From NCBI GenBank assembly GCA_030041515.1, contig JASHNS010000060.1, forward strand, positions 1 to 58,282: 58,282 bases of DNA, given 5' to 3'. The notes below the pieces were generated by a model. That model did not search any database, was not told where the DNA came from, and saw only the letters and a list, made by a program, of their open reading frames with translations. This document shows positions 45,105-53,607 of the stretch, in pieces. The position numbers and the translations under genes were made by a program. This stretch comes from Acidobacteriaceae bacterium. GTDB taxonomy: Bacteria > Acidobacteriota > Terriglobia > Terriglobales > Acidobacteriaceae. Each line of letters begins with the position of its first letter. Positions within the stretch are counted from its first letter, which is position 1.

Positions 45105-46805
45105 ATGGCGGACGTAGCCGTGAAAGAAACCAAGGCGCAGAGAGCCGAACGTCTGAAGCGCGAGAAAAATCCCTGGGAAGCGATCGAGGAGATTCGCGGC
45201 TTTGCCCGCGACGGGCGCAGCTCGATCCCGGAGGAGTGGAACACGTACTTCCGCTGGTGGGGGATCTATACGCAGGGCGACGGCGCCGGCGTGACCGGGG
45301 GCAAAGGCGGCGAAGGCAAGGCTACGGAGTACTTCATGCTGCGCGTGGGCGTGCCCAACGGAATTGTGACCGCACGTCAGGCGCGCGCGCTGGCGGAGAT
45401 TGCGCGGCGACACGGGCGCAACCTTGCCGATATCACGGTGCGGCAAAACATCCAGTACCACTGGCTGACGATCGAGTCGCTGCCGGAGATCATGGAGTCG
45501 CTCGCGGCGGTCGGACTCTCGCCGAAGGGGGCGTGCGGCGACGTGGTACGCAACGTGACCGGCTGCCCGCTGGCGGGCATCGCGCACGATGAGCTGGTGG
45601 ATGCTTCGCCGCTGGCGGGGGAGATTTCGCGAGCGCTGCAGGGGAACACCGACTTCGTCAACCTGCCGAGGAAGTTCAAGATTTCGGTAACGGGCTGCCC
45701 GGTGTGGTGCTCGTACCCGGAGATCAACGACATCGGCCTGACGGCGGTGCGGCGCGGGAACGAAGTGGGTTACTCCGTGCGCGTGGGCGGAGGCCTCTCG
45801 AATGAGCCGCACATGGCGGTGCGGCTGAATGCGTTCGTGCGGCAGGATCAGGCGGCGCAGGTGGTGCGCGCCATTGCGGAACTGTTTCGCGATCAGCAGG
45901 GGCTGCGGGAAAGCCGCGACCGCGCGCGGCTGAAGTATCTCTTCATGAAGGAAGGCTGGACGGCGGAGCGATTCCTGCTGGACGTGGAAAGCCGACTGGG
46001 GTACAGCCTCGATCCTGCCGTCGAGGAGGAAGTTCCGGAAGACATTCTCCGCGACCATGCAGGGATTCATCCGCAGAAGCAGCAGGGCCTGAGCTATGTG
46101 GGCGCGAGCGTGCTGCGCGGCCGGCTGACCGGCGATCAGCTGGCGGCGGCGGCGGAGCTGGCGGAGCGATACAGCGCGAGCGGGCGAGGCGATCTTCGGC
46201 TGACGGTGATGCAGAACCTGCTGTTCCTGAATATTCCGACTGCGCGCGCCGGAGAATTGGCGGTGGAACTGGAGCGGATCGGACTGCGCGTGGATGGAAC
46301 ACCGTTCTTCCGGGGCGGGATTGCCTGCACAGGGACGGAATTCTGCAAGCTGGCGATCACGGAAACGAAGGGCTTTCTGCGCTGGCTGGTGGATGAGATG
46401 GAGGAGCGGCTGCCGCAGTTCGATCAGCAACTGCGCCTGCACGTGACCGGCTGCCCGAACAGCTGCGGCCAGCACTGGATTGCCGATATCGGACTGGAAG
46501 GCAAAAAGATCAAACACGATGGGCAACTGACGGACGCGTATTACTTCTGCCTGGGCGGGTCGGTGGGGCAATACGCGGGAACGGCGCGGCCAGTGGGCTA
46601 CCGCACGCCAGCGCACCTGGTTCCCGAAGCGATCGAGCGGCTGCTGCGGCGGTATCTGGCGGAGCGTAACGAGCGCGAGAATCTGCGCGCCTGGTTTGCG
46701 CGGCACGAAGACACGGATTTGCGCGCCACCCTGGCGGGTGAGGAACTTGCCGCGGTGGAACGCGATGTGCCGACGGGGCGGGTTCCGGCGGAGGTGGGCG
46801 GATGA
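45105..46805 (+). CDS. nirA: Siroheme- and 4Fe-4S-dependent sulfite/nitrite reductase
   Basis: Six-electron reductase for sulfite to sulfide (or nitrite to ammonia), ferredoxin-type; 566 residues. The two Nir_Sir ferredoxin-like halves and the two siroheme/4Fe-4S regions are present. Cluster ligands are Cys408 and Cys414 in CTGTEFC, and Cys450 and Cys454 in TGCPNSCGQ. The family includes mycobacterial NirA, reported to be a sulfite reductase, so the name does not fix the substrate. The Cys-rich attenuator upstream favours sulfite (cysteine synthesis). GGAGG lies 4 nt before the ATG. Two siroheme genes follow with ATGA overlaps. Confidence 0.92.
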   Translation: MADVAVKETKAQRAERLKREKNPWEAIEEIRGFARDGRSSIPEEWNTYFRWWGIYTQGDGAGVTGGKGGEGKATEYFMLRVGVPNGIVTARQARALAEIARRHGRNLADITVRQNIQYHWLTIESLPEIMESLAAVGLSPKGACGDVVRNVTGCPLAGIAHDELVDASPLAGEISRALQGNTDFVNLPRKFKISVTGCPVWCSYPEINDIGLTAVRRGNEVGYSVRVGGGLSNEPHMAVRLNAFVRQDQAAQVVRAIAELFRDQQGLRESRDRARLKYLFMKEGWTAERFLLDVESRLGYSLDPAVEEEVPEDILRDHAGIHPQKQQGLSYVGASVLRGRLTGDQLAAAAELAERYSASGRGDLRLTVMQNLLFLNIPTARAGELAVELERIGLRVDGTPFFRGGIACTGTEFCKLAITETKGFLRWLVDEMEERLPQFDQQLRLHVTGCPNSCGQHWIADIGLEGKKIKHDGQLTDAYYFCLGGSVGQYAGTARPVGYRTPAHLVPEAIERLLRRYLAERNERENLRAWFARHEDTDLRATLAGEELAAVERDVPTGRVPAEVGG

Positions 46806-47455
46806 GTCTGCTTCCTGTTTTTTTAAGGCTTGAAGGGCGCAGGTGCCTGGTAGTCGGCGCGGGGTCGGTGGCGTTCGCGAAAATCGAGAGCCTGCGCGAG
46901 GCGGGCGCCGCGATCGCGGTGGTCGCGCCCCATGCAAACGATGAGGTGCGACTGCTGGCAGGCGCTGGAGCACTGGTGTGGCATGAGCGCGTCTTCAGGG
47001 CATCGGATCTCGACGGGGTGTTTGTCGTCATCGCGGCGACGAATGCGCCGGAGGTGAACCACGCGGTGTACGAGGAGGCTCGCCGGCGCAATGTGGTGTG
47101 CAACGCGGTAGACGATCCGCCGAACTGCGATTTCTATTTCGGCTCGGTGGTGAGGCGCGGCGATTTGCAAGTCGCGATCTCGACCGCCGGTGAAAGCCCG
47201 GCGCTGGCGCAACGGCTGCGGCGCGAGATCGATGCGAGTTTGCCGCAGGATCTGGGTCCGTGGGTTGCGGAGCTGGGCCAATTGCGCAGGGAGATTCGCG
47301 CGGCGATGCCGCCGGGCGAGGCGCGGAATTTGCTGCTCCATGAATTAGTGCAGCGGACGCTGTGCAGCTCGGCGGCATGCCCCACGCGGCAGTTTGCGCA
47401 GGAGCGCATCGAGACGGCGCGAGATAGCGGGGCGATGATGGAGGTGACGGCATGA
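46802..47455 (+). CDS. Precorrin-2 dehydrogenase / sirohydrochlorin ferrochelatase
   Basis: Makes siroheme from precorrin-2: NAD-dependent oxidation, then iron insertion; equivalent to the N-terminal half of CysG. It has 217 residues, with the NAD-binding start FLRLEGRRCLVVGAGSVAFAK. VCNAVDDPPNCDFYFGSVVRRGDLQVAISTAGESPALA matches the CysG dimer/ferrochelatase region. It overlaps the reductase stop and the next start by 4 nt each (ATGA), so the cofactor is made with the enzyme that needs it. Confidence 0.93.
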   Translation: MSLLPVFLRLEGRRCLVVGAGSVAFAKIESLREAGAAIAVVAPHANDEVRLLAGAGALVWHERVFRASDLDGVFVVIAATNAPEVNHAVYEEARRRNVVCNAVDDPPNCDFYFGSVVRRGDLQVAISTAGESPALAQRLRREIDASLPQDLGPWVAELGQLRREIRAAMPPGEARNLLLHELVQRTLCSSAACPTRQFAQERIETARDSGAMMEVTA

Positions 47456-48243
47456 CGGCGGCGGAACGCGGAACGGTGTATCTGGTGGGCGCGGGGCCCG
47501 GGGATCCGGAGTTATTGACGCTGAAAGCAGTGCGACTGCTGGCCACGGCCGATGTGGTGTTGCACGACGATCTGGTGCCCGCCGCGGTGCTGGCTCATGC
47601 CGAACGCGCGCTGGCCATCAACGTGGGCAAGCGCTGCGGGCGGAAGAACATCTCGCAGGAGCAGATTGACGCGATGATGGCGGATTACGCGCGGCGCGGG
47701 ATGGCGGTGGTGCGGCTGAAGTCGGGCGATCCGCTGGTCTTTGGGCGCGCGGGCGAAGAGATGGACGCGCTGCGCCGTGCGGAGGTGCCGTTCGAGGTGG
47801 TTCCGGGCATCACGGCTGCCTTTGCCGCAGCGGCGGCGGTGCAGCGTCCGCTGACAGATCGGCGGAACGCCTCGAGCATCAGTTTTTCTTCCGGGCACCA
47901 CGCTCCGGGTTCGACACTGGAGCCGGCATCGCTGGCCGGGGCGACGCGGGCGATCTACATGCCGGGGCGGGATCTGCGCGGAGTTGCTGCGCAGCTTCGC
48001 AAGGAAGGGCTGCCGGCGGACCTGCCATGCGTTATCGTCTCGCGGGCGGCGCAACCGGACCAGGAGATCGTGCGCACCACGCTCGGACGGCTGGATCGTG
48101 TCACCGCCGGAGCGGCTCCGTCGATTCTGCTGGCAGGCGAAGCGTTGCGGGATGCAGACGGAGCAGCTGTGGATGCCGCGGCCGGCTATGTTTCCCGCGA
48201 TGACGCGGACGAGCGGAGAGTCGCCGAGACCTCGTCCCTTTAA
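47452..48243 (+). CDS. cobA: Uroporphyrinogen-III C-methyltransferase
   Basis: Adds two SAM methyl groups to uroporphyrinogen III to give precorrin-2, the first committed step to siroheme; 263 residues. The TP-methylase N-terminus VYLVGAGPGDPELLTLKAVR, the DVVLHDDLV and VVRLKSGDPLVFGRAGEE segments and VVPGITAAFAAAA are all SUMT signatures. The last gene of the reductase operon, overlapping the preceding gene as ATGA. With its neighbour it replaces a fused CysG. Confidence 0.95.
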   Translation: MTAAERGTVYLVGAGPGDPELLTLKAVRLLATADVVLHDDLVPAAVLAHAERALAINVGKRCGRKNISQEQIDAMMADYARRGMAVVRLKSGDPLVFGRAGEEMDALRRAEVPFEVVPGITAAFAAAAAVQRPLTDRRNASSISFSSGHHAPGSTLEPASLAGATRAIYMPGRDLRGVAAQLRKEGLPADLPCVIVSRAAQPDQEIVRTTLGRLDRVTAGAAPSILLAGEALRDADGAAVDAAAGYVSRDDADERRVAETSSL

Positions 48244-48306
48244 AACCCCATGGATTTGGAAAGGCGCGAGTTGACACCAGGAAGGAACCGAGCGTCCAAT
48301 CCCCTC

Positions 48307-49671
48307 ATGAAACGGAACAGCACGTGGGTCTTCCCGGCTATCGTTCTTGGACTCCTCCTGGCAGGCTGCCACAGCAACCAGAATCAAGCGCAAAACCAGA
48401 GCCAACCGGCCGCCGATCCGGCCGCGGCCAACATGGTGCCAATAAGTTCCTCAGACAACGGCGCCAGCGCCGAGAATCCACCTCCGCCACCGCCGGATCA
48501 AACAGCGGCCGCACCGGACAATTCGGGTGCCAGCGCGAACGAAGAGCAGAGCGAGTCCGACGACAACTACCTCGCCCCGCCCAGCGACGAATACCAGAGC
48601 GCGCCGGGCGAGGATCAATATTCCGACGATTACGGCGAATCAGAAGACGACGTCGCGGAAAACGCGCCGCCACCGATTCCGGAATACGATCAGCCACCGG
48701 CTCCGGATCCCGACTCCATCTGGACGCCGGGGTACTGGGCGTATGCGCCGACCGGATACTACTGGGTTCCGGGTACATGGGTGGTCGCTCCCTGGATTGG
48801 AGCGCTGTGGACGCCCGGATTCTGGGGCTTCTACGGGAACCGATATTACTGGCATCCTGGTTACTGGGGACCGCACATCGGCTTCTACGGCGGCGTGAAC
48901 TACGGCTACGGCTACTACGGCGAGGGCTACCAGGGCGGCTACTGGCGCGACCAGCATTTCTACTACAACACCTACGTCACGCACGTCGACACGAGGGTGA
49001 TTCACAATGTGTATGACTACCACGTGACGAACGTGTACGACAATACACGCGTGAGCTACAACGGCGGCCGCGGCGGGCTGACGTACCGGCCCACGCCGCA
49101 GGAAGTCGCCGCGAATAACGAGCGCCACTACGCGCCGCTGCCGGCACAGCAGAATCTGGTGCGCACTGCGGCGCAGAATCGCGCACAGTTTGCGTCAGTG
49201 AATCATGGGCGCCCGCAGATGGTGGCGCAGACTCGGCTGCCGTCGCAGGCGCAAAAGGCTCCTGCCGCGCGTCCCGAGAACGTTCCGAACGCGAGACCGA
49301 TGCCGGTGAGCCGCCCAGCGGCGGCACCGGGGAATCGTGGGCAGGCGATGCGGCCAGGGACCGCTCCTCGGCAGAATGAGACGAGGCCGGCGGCACATCC
49401 GCAGGCTTACCACGGTGCTCCGGCGCAGACGCCGCAGGCACAGCGACCGTCAAGTCATCCGATGATTCCTGCCAGGCCGGAGGCACGCCCTGCGCCTCAG
49501 GCACGCCCAAAGGCAAGGCAGCAACCCCAGCGCGAAGCACGCCCGGCACCGCAACCAAAACCGCAGGCGCGTCCTGAGGCTCATCCGCAGCCACAACGTC
49601 AAACTCGACCGCAGTCCAAACCGAAGCCAAAAGCGCAACCACACGATCAGGGTAATCGGGAGCCGCAGTAG
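48307..49671 (+). CDS. YXWGXW-repeat lipoprotein with Pro/Gln-rich tail
   Basis: Predicted outer-membrane lipoprotein of 454 residues. Lipobox LLAGC puts the lipidated Cys at 21. An acidic, Ser/Asn-rich spacer leads to aromatic repeats (WTPGYWAY, WVPGTWVVAPW, YWHPGYWG, YGYGYYGEGYQGGYW) near 140-225, the YXWGXW family. A low-complexity Pro/Gln/Arg/Ala tail (about 280-454) is basic and disordered. It may line the periplasm or bind peptidoglycan or glycans; function unknown. It lies 63 nt after cobA, but no strong ribosome-binding site is seen. The upstream ATG at 48250 is less likely. Confidence 0.85.
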   Translation: MKRNSTWVFPAIVLGLLLAGCHSNQNQAQNQSQPAADPAAANMVPISSSDNGASAENPPPPPPDQTAAAPDNSGASANEEQSESDDNYLAPPSDEYQSAPGEDQYSDDYGESEDDVAENAPPPIPEYDQPPAPDPDSIWTPGYWAYAPTGYYWVPGTWVVAPWIGALWTPGFWGFYGNRYYWHPGYWGPHIGFYGGVNYGYGYYGEGYQGGYWRDQHFYYNTYVTHVDTRVIHNVYDYHVTNVYDNTRVSYNGGRGGLTYRPTPQEVAANNERHYAPLPAQQNLVRTAAQNRAQFASVNHGRPQMVAQTRLPSQAQKAPAARPENVPNARPMPVSRPAAAPGNRGQAMRPGTAPRQNETRPAAHPQAYHGAPAQTPQAQRPSSHPMIPARPEARPAPQARPKARQQPQREARPAPQPKPQARPEAHPQPQRQTRPQSKPKPKAQPHDQGNREPQ

Positions 49672-49761
49672 GCGCAGGATGAAGCGGCGTATTTCGAACG
49701 CGCTACGGCCGGGCGGGCAGTAGGCAACGCTGCAGGGCGAGTGTGGGTTCGTGATCGCTCC

Positions 49762-50025
49762 TCAGCGGACCACGATCAACACCGCCTTGAACACGAGACA
49801 CAGCGCCAGCAGCCATGCGCAGACGCCTCCGATGCGGAGGTAGGCGGGATACCATGGTTTGAAGATGAACCCATGCCCCGGCACCTCCTGTATCCAGCGC
49901 GGGCTGGTGCGGTGGTTATGGTGGGCGAGGTGCAGGATGTGGCCGGTACGGAAGAGTAACAGCCACCCGCAAAAAGCGAGCATCACGGCCACTACGATCA
50001 TCGCGATCATGACGGAGATGTGCAT
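49762..50025 (-). CDS. Small membrane protein, two TM segments
   Basis: An 87-residue membrane protein: TM1 MIAMIVVAVMLAFCGWLLLF, a His-rich loop (HILHLAHHNHR), and TM2 GGVCAWLLALCLVFKAVL. GAAGGGA precedes the ATG. It lies 34 nt after thrS on the same strand and is probably co-transcribed. No family is recognised; the histidines could bind metal or heme, which is speculative. Confidence 0.68.
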   Translation of the reverse strand: MHISVMIAMIVVAVMLAFCGWLLLFRTGHILHLAHHNHRTSPRWIQEVPGHGFIFKPWYPAYLRIGGVCAWLLALCLVFKAVLIVVR

Positions 50026-50059
50026 TGCCGTCCCTTCTTCCCGCAGCTTCGCTGCTTTT

Positions 50060-52081
50060 CTATAGATCCATCGATTTGCCGGCGACCAGCTGCTGAGCGC
50101 GCGCCACAAACTGATCGAGCGCCATCGATCCCTGATCGCCTTTGCCCCGCGTGCGGACGCTGACTGTGTTGCCGGACTCTTCTTTATCGCCCATCACGAG
50201 GACCCAGGGGATCTTCTGCATCGTGAAGTCGCGAATCTTGGCGTTCATCTTCTCGTTGCGGGCGTCGACTTCCACGCGGAGGCCAGCCTGCTGCAGAATG
50301 TCCCGAACCTTGAGTGCATAACCCTGGTGACGCTCGCTGATGGGCACCAGCCCGGCCTGCACCGGGGCGAGCCACAGCGGGAAGGCGCCAGCGTACATTT
50401 CGATGAGATAAGAAATCATGCGCTCCATGGTGCTGATGATGGCGCGATGGATCATAACCGGGCGATGCCGGTTGCCGTCAGCGCCCGTGTATTCGAGGCC
50501 GAACTGACTGGGCAGGTGAAAATCCACCTGCACGGTTGAGTAGGTTTCCTCGTGACCCATGACGTCGGCGAGCTGGATGTCGAGCTTGGGGCCGTAGAAG
50601 GCGGCGTCGCCCCTGCTCTCGCGGTAGGGCAGCCCGAGCGCATCGAGGGCCTCACGCAGGACGCGTTCGCCAAGCTCCCACATCGCGTCATTGTCGACGT
50701 ACTTGGTTTTGTTGGCAGGATCGCGCAGCGACAGCCGGTAGCTGTACCGGGTGATGCCGAGATCGCGGTAGGCCTGCTCCACCAGCTTCATGACGCCTGA
50801 AAATTCTTCTTTGATCTGATCGGGCGAGCAGAAGATGTGCGCGTCGTTGAGGGTCATGCAGCGGACGCGGCTGAGGCCGCTGAGCGCGCCGGAACGCTCG
50901 TAGCGATACATGGTGCCGAGCTCGGCGAGGCGCACGGGGAGATCGCGGTAACTGCGGAGTTTCGACTCGTAGATGAGGATGTGGTGCGGGCAGTTCATGG
51001 GCCGCAGCACCATCTGCTCGTTCTCGAGATCCATGGGCGGGAACATGTCTTCGTGATAGTGCGCCCAGTGGCCGGAGCGCTTATAGAGATCGACCTTGGC
51101 GATGTCGGGCGTGTAGACGTGCTCGTAGCCCGCCTGGCGCTCCAGGCCGAGGATGTACTCCTCGAGCAGGCGGCGGACGGTCGCGCCTTTGGGCAGCCAC
51201 AGCGGGAGGCCAGCGCCGATTTCGTCGCTGACCGCAAAGAGTTCCAGCTCTTTGCCGAGGCGGCGATGGTCGCGGCGCTTCGCGTCCTCCAGCTTCTCCA
51301 GGTACTCGTCGAGATCTTTCTTCGAGAAGAACGCGGTACCGTAGATGCGCTGGAGCTGCGGATTCTTTTCATCGCCCAGCCAGTACGCGCCGGAAAGGCT
51401 CATGACCTTGACGGCTTTCACGCGGCCGGTGGAGGGCACGTGCGGGCCGCGGCAGAAGTCTACAAAGTTGCCGTTGCGATAGAGCGAGATGTCTTCGCCG
51501 GGCTGCGTGAACTTCTCGATGAAGTGGACCTTCATGAAGTCGTTGCCGGCGCGGAATTTTTCCAGACCTTCGGTGCGCGGCTCGAATTCGCGGACAAATT
51601 TCTCGTCGCGGGCGACGACCTCGGCCATGCGGCCTTCGATCAGCTTCAGGTCTTCGGGCGTGAAGGGCGTGGGACGCCAAAAATCGTAGAAGAAGCCGGA
51701 GTCGGTGGCTGGGCCGTGGCCCAGCTTTGTCTCGGGAAACAGCTCGAGGACGGCCGTGGCCAGCACGTGCGCGGCGGAATGGCGCACGACTTTGAGAGCT
51801 TCGGGCGCTTTGTCGGTCAGCAACTCGAGGGCGACATCCTCCTGGAGCGGCGTGGAGAGGTCGACGAGGCGCTCGGCGTGGGGATTCTCCGCCCCGTACA
51901 TGGAGGCTTCGGTGCTATCTCCGGAAGAAGCCGCGACGGCGGCCTGGAGCGGGCGAATGCGCGCGACGAGAGCGGCCTGGGCCAGGCGCGGAGAAATATT
52001 CTCGGCAATGGCAAGAGGAGTTGTGCCCGCCGGTACCTCGCGCACCGATCCGTCGGGAAGCTGAACCTGAATGGATGCCAT
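50060..52081 (-). CDS. thrS: Threonyl-tRNA synthetase
   Basis: Charges tRNA-Thr and edits Ser mischarging; 673 residues, the usual length. Domains in order: TGS (IQVQLPDGSVREVPAGT), editing (HSAAHVLATAVLELFP, DFCRGPHVPSTG), catalytic core with the zinc ligands (MVLRPMNCPHHILIYES, MIHRAIISTMERM) and anticodon-binding domain (LVPISERHQGYALKV). Upstream (minus strand) are CAGGKTACAGGG-like repeats and the HD-GYP gene. No T-box is seen. Confidence 0.97.
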   Translation of the reverse strand: MASIQVQLPDGSVREVPAGTTPLAIAENISPRLAQAALVARIRPLQAAVAASSGDSTEASMYGAENPHAERLVDLSTPLQEDVALELLTDKAPEALKVVRHSAAHVLATAVLELFPETKLGHGPATDSGFFYDFWRPTPFTPEDLKLIEGRMAEVVARDEKFVREFEPRTEGLEKFRAGNDFMKVHFIEKFTQPGEDISLYRNGNFVDFCRGPHVPSTGRVKAVKVMSLSGAYWLGDEKNPQLQRIYGTAFFSKKDLDEYLEKLEDAKRRDHRRLGKELELFAVSDEIGAGLPLWLPKGATVRRLLEEYILGLERQAGYEHVYTPDIAKVDLYKRSGHWAHYHEDMFPPMDLENEQMVLRPMNCPHHILIYESKLRSYRDLPVRLAELGTMYRYERSGALSGLSRVRCMTLNDAHIFCSPDQIKEEFSGVMKLVEQAYRDLGITRYSYRLSLRDPANKTKYVDNDAMWELGERVLREALDALGLPYRESRGDAAFYGPKLDIQLADVMGHEETYSTVQVDFHLPSQFGLEYTGADGNRHRPVMIHRAIISTMERMISYLIEMYAGAFPLWLAPVQAGLVPISERHQGYALKVRDILQQAGLRVEVDARNEKMNAKIRDFTMQKIPWVLVMGDKEESGNTVSVRTRGKGDQGSMALDQFVARAQQLVAGKSMDL

Positions 52082-52086
52082 GGGAA

Positions 52087-52119
52087 CAGGTTACAGGGTG
52101 CGGGTGTCAGGGTACAGGG
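52087..52119. repeat. Direct repeat CAGGKTACAGGG, 21-bp spacing
   Basis: CAGGTTACAGGG at 52087-52098 and CAGGGTACAGGG at 52108-52119, differing at one base, with a weak third partial copy near 52133. They lie just before thrS on its 5' side and resemble the degenerate G-rich repeats near 20150. Confidence 0.45.
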
Positions 52120-52151
52120 GAGGCAAACGCCGAGGTTCAGGGAGCGATACG

Positions 52152-53525
52152 TCAGCAGCCTATGGCGAAGAGCGCCTCGCAGCAGTCGGGATCGAGGTGA
52201 TCGGGCACCTCGCGGCGCATCAGGATCGCGGCCTCTTCGTGGGGCATTCCCTGGCGGTAGGGACGGTCCTCGGTCAGCGCGCCGTAGACGTCGGCCACTG
52301 CGATGATGCGAGCTTCGATGGAAAGGACACGCGCGGTCAGCCGCTGCGGATATCCGGAGCCATCGAGGCGCTCGTGGTGGGCTCCAGCAACGAAGGCCAA
52401 TTCGGCGAAGCTGCCGACGCGAGAGAGGATTTCGCGGGTGAGCCGGGGATGTTCCTGCACGATGCTCCATTCGCCGGGCGTCAGACGACCTGGCTTATCG
52501 AGAATGGAATTGGGGACGCGGAGCTTGCCGATGTCGTGGAGCAGAGCGGCGCGATGCACCAGCCGGCAGCGCTCCTCGCCGAGACCGAGACGCGCAGCAA
52601 TCACTTCGGCGGCATGGGTGACACCCAGCGAGTGGCGGAAGGTGAAGGATGACTTTGCATCGACGACGTCGGCAAAGGCCTCGCAGATGAGATCGATGTC
52701 CGAGGCTTCGAGGCGCTGGGCCTCTTCCGGAGCCAAATCGAGCGCGGCGGCGCGCGTTTCGCTTTCGGGCGTGTGGGCCAATGCCCACTGCCACAGGGAA
52801 CCGTCGCGATGCAGCTGCTCGGCGACACGCGCCAGCTCGGGATCGAACCAGCGGCCAGAGCGCTCGCGCAGGACCTGCACTGCGCTGGCGGTATCTTTTT
52901 CCGAGGCGAAGACATCCAGGTGCTGGGCGACGGCGAGGATACGCGAGGCAAGGGGAATGGCAGGGCCGCGGCGACGCTCCGGATATCCGCTGCCATCCCA
53001 GTGCTCATCGAGGCCGCGCACGGCTTCCGCGGCTGCGTCGCCCAAACCGAGTTTGCGCAGAATCGAGGCGCCGCGATCGCAGCGGAGGGCAATGACTTCC
53101 TCGTTATTGCGATGCTGGGTGAGACCGATGCGCAGGATGCCGGCGGCGCGGCGCAGAGGATCGGAGCCAGGAAGCACGGTGGACCACAGGAGGCGCAGAG
53201 TAGAAGGCCTGGGGCGCCCCGGGTGCGTCCAGTCCTCGAGTTTCACACCGGCCTTGACGCGGCGCTCGTCACCACCGCCGATGATCTGGCAAAGGCGCGC
53301 GGCATTGCTGCTGCAGCCGACATCCTTGAGCAGGAGGGCGTAATAGAGACTGGCTTTGTCGTGTTCCGGCAGCTGGAGGGCGGCAGCGATCCGCATACCC
53401 AGCAGGCACGAGCGAAGCGCGTGCCCCGGAACGGCGCCTTCCGTAAGGTCGAGCGCAAAGGAAAGCGCAGAGAGGATCTCAGCAAGAGAGATGGGGGGCA
53501 GGCTGCCGTTCGCCTGGCGCGCCAT
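52152..53525 (-). CDS. Tandem HD-GYP domain protein
   Basis: Probable c-di-GMP phosphodiesterase of 457 residues from the ATG; the frame is open to a TTG at 53588 and a GTG at 53558 has GAGG upstream, so the start is uncertain. The C-terminal half is a complete HD-GYP: LLHDIGKLRVPN, then HHERLDGSGYPQRL and ARIIAVADVYGALTEDRPYR. The N-terminal half is a degenerate copy: LLKDVGCSSNAA replaces HDIGK, while DEHWDGSGYPERR remains. The first half is therefore probably a sensor or dimer partner. Confidence 0.85.
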   Translation of the reverse strand: MARQANGSLPPISLAEILSALSFALDLTEGAVPGHALRSCLLGMRIAAALQLPEHDKASLYYALLLKDVGCSSNAARLCQIIGGGDERRVKAGVKLEDWTHPGRPRPSTLRLLWSTVLPGSDPLRRAAGILRIGLTQHRNNEEVIALRCDRGASILRKLGLGDAAAEAVRGLDEHWDGSGYPERRRGPAIPLASRILAVAQHLDVFASEKDTASAVQVLRERSGRWFDPELARVAEQLHRDGSLWQWALAHTPESETRAAALDLAPEEAQRLEASDIDLICEAFADVVDAKSSFTFRHSLGVTHAAEVIAARLGLGEERCRLVHRAALLHDIGKLRVPNSILDKPGRLTPGEWSIVQEHPRLTREILSRVGSFAELAFVAGAHHERLDGSGYPQRLTARVLSIEARIIAVADVYGALTEDRPYRQGMPHEEAAILMRREVPDHLDPDCCEALFAIGC

Positions 53526-53607
53526 CGAGTGGTCGGCAGCTACAGCGGTGAGCGCCACGCATCCTCGCAGCCGCGAAGAAGAAGACAATGCGGCTCAGCA
53601 CGAGATG

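Noticed and set aside
50060-52081. T-box or threonine leader for thrS
   Set aside because: No specifier hairpin, terminator or Thr-rich leader ORF is visible upstream; only short G-rich repeats.
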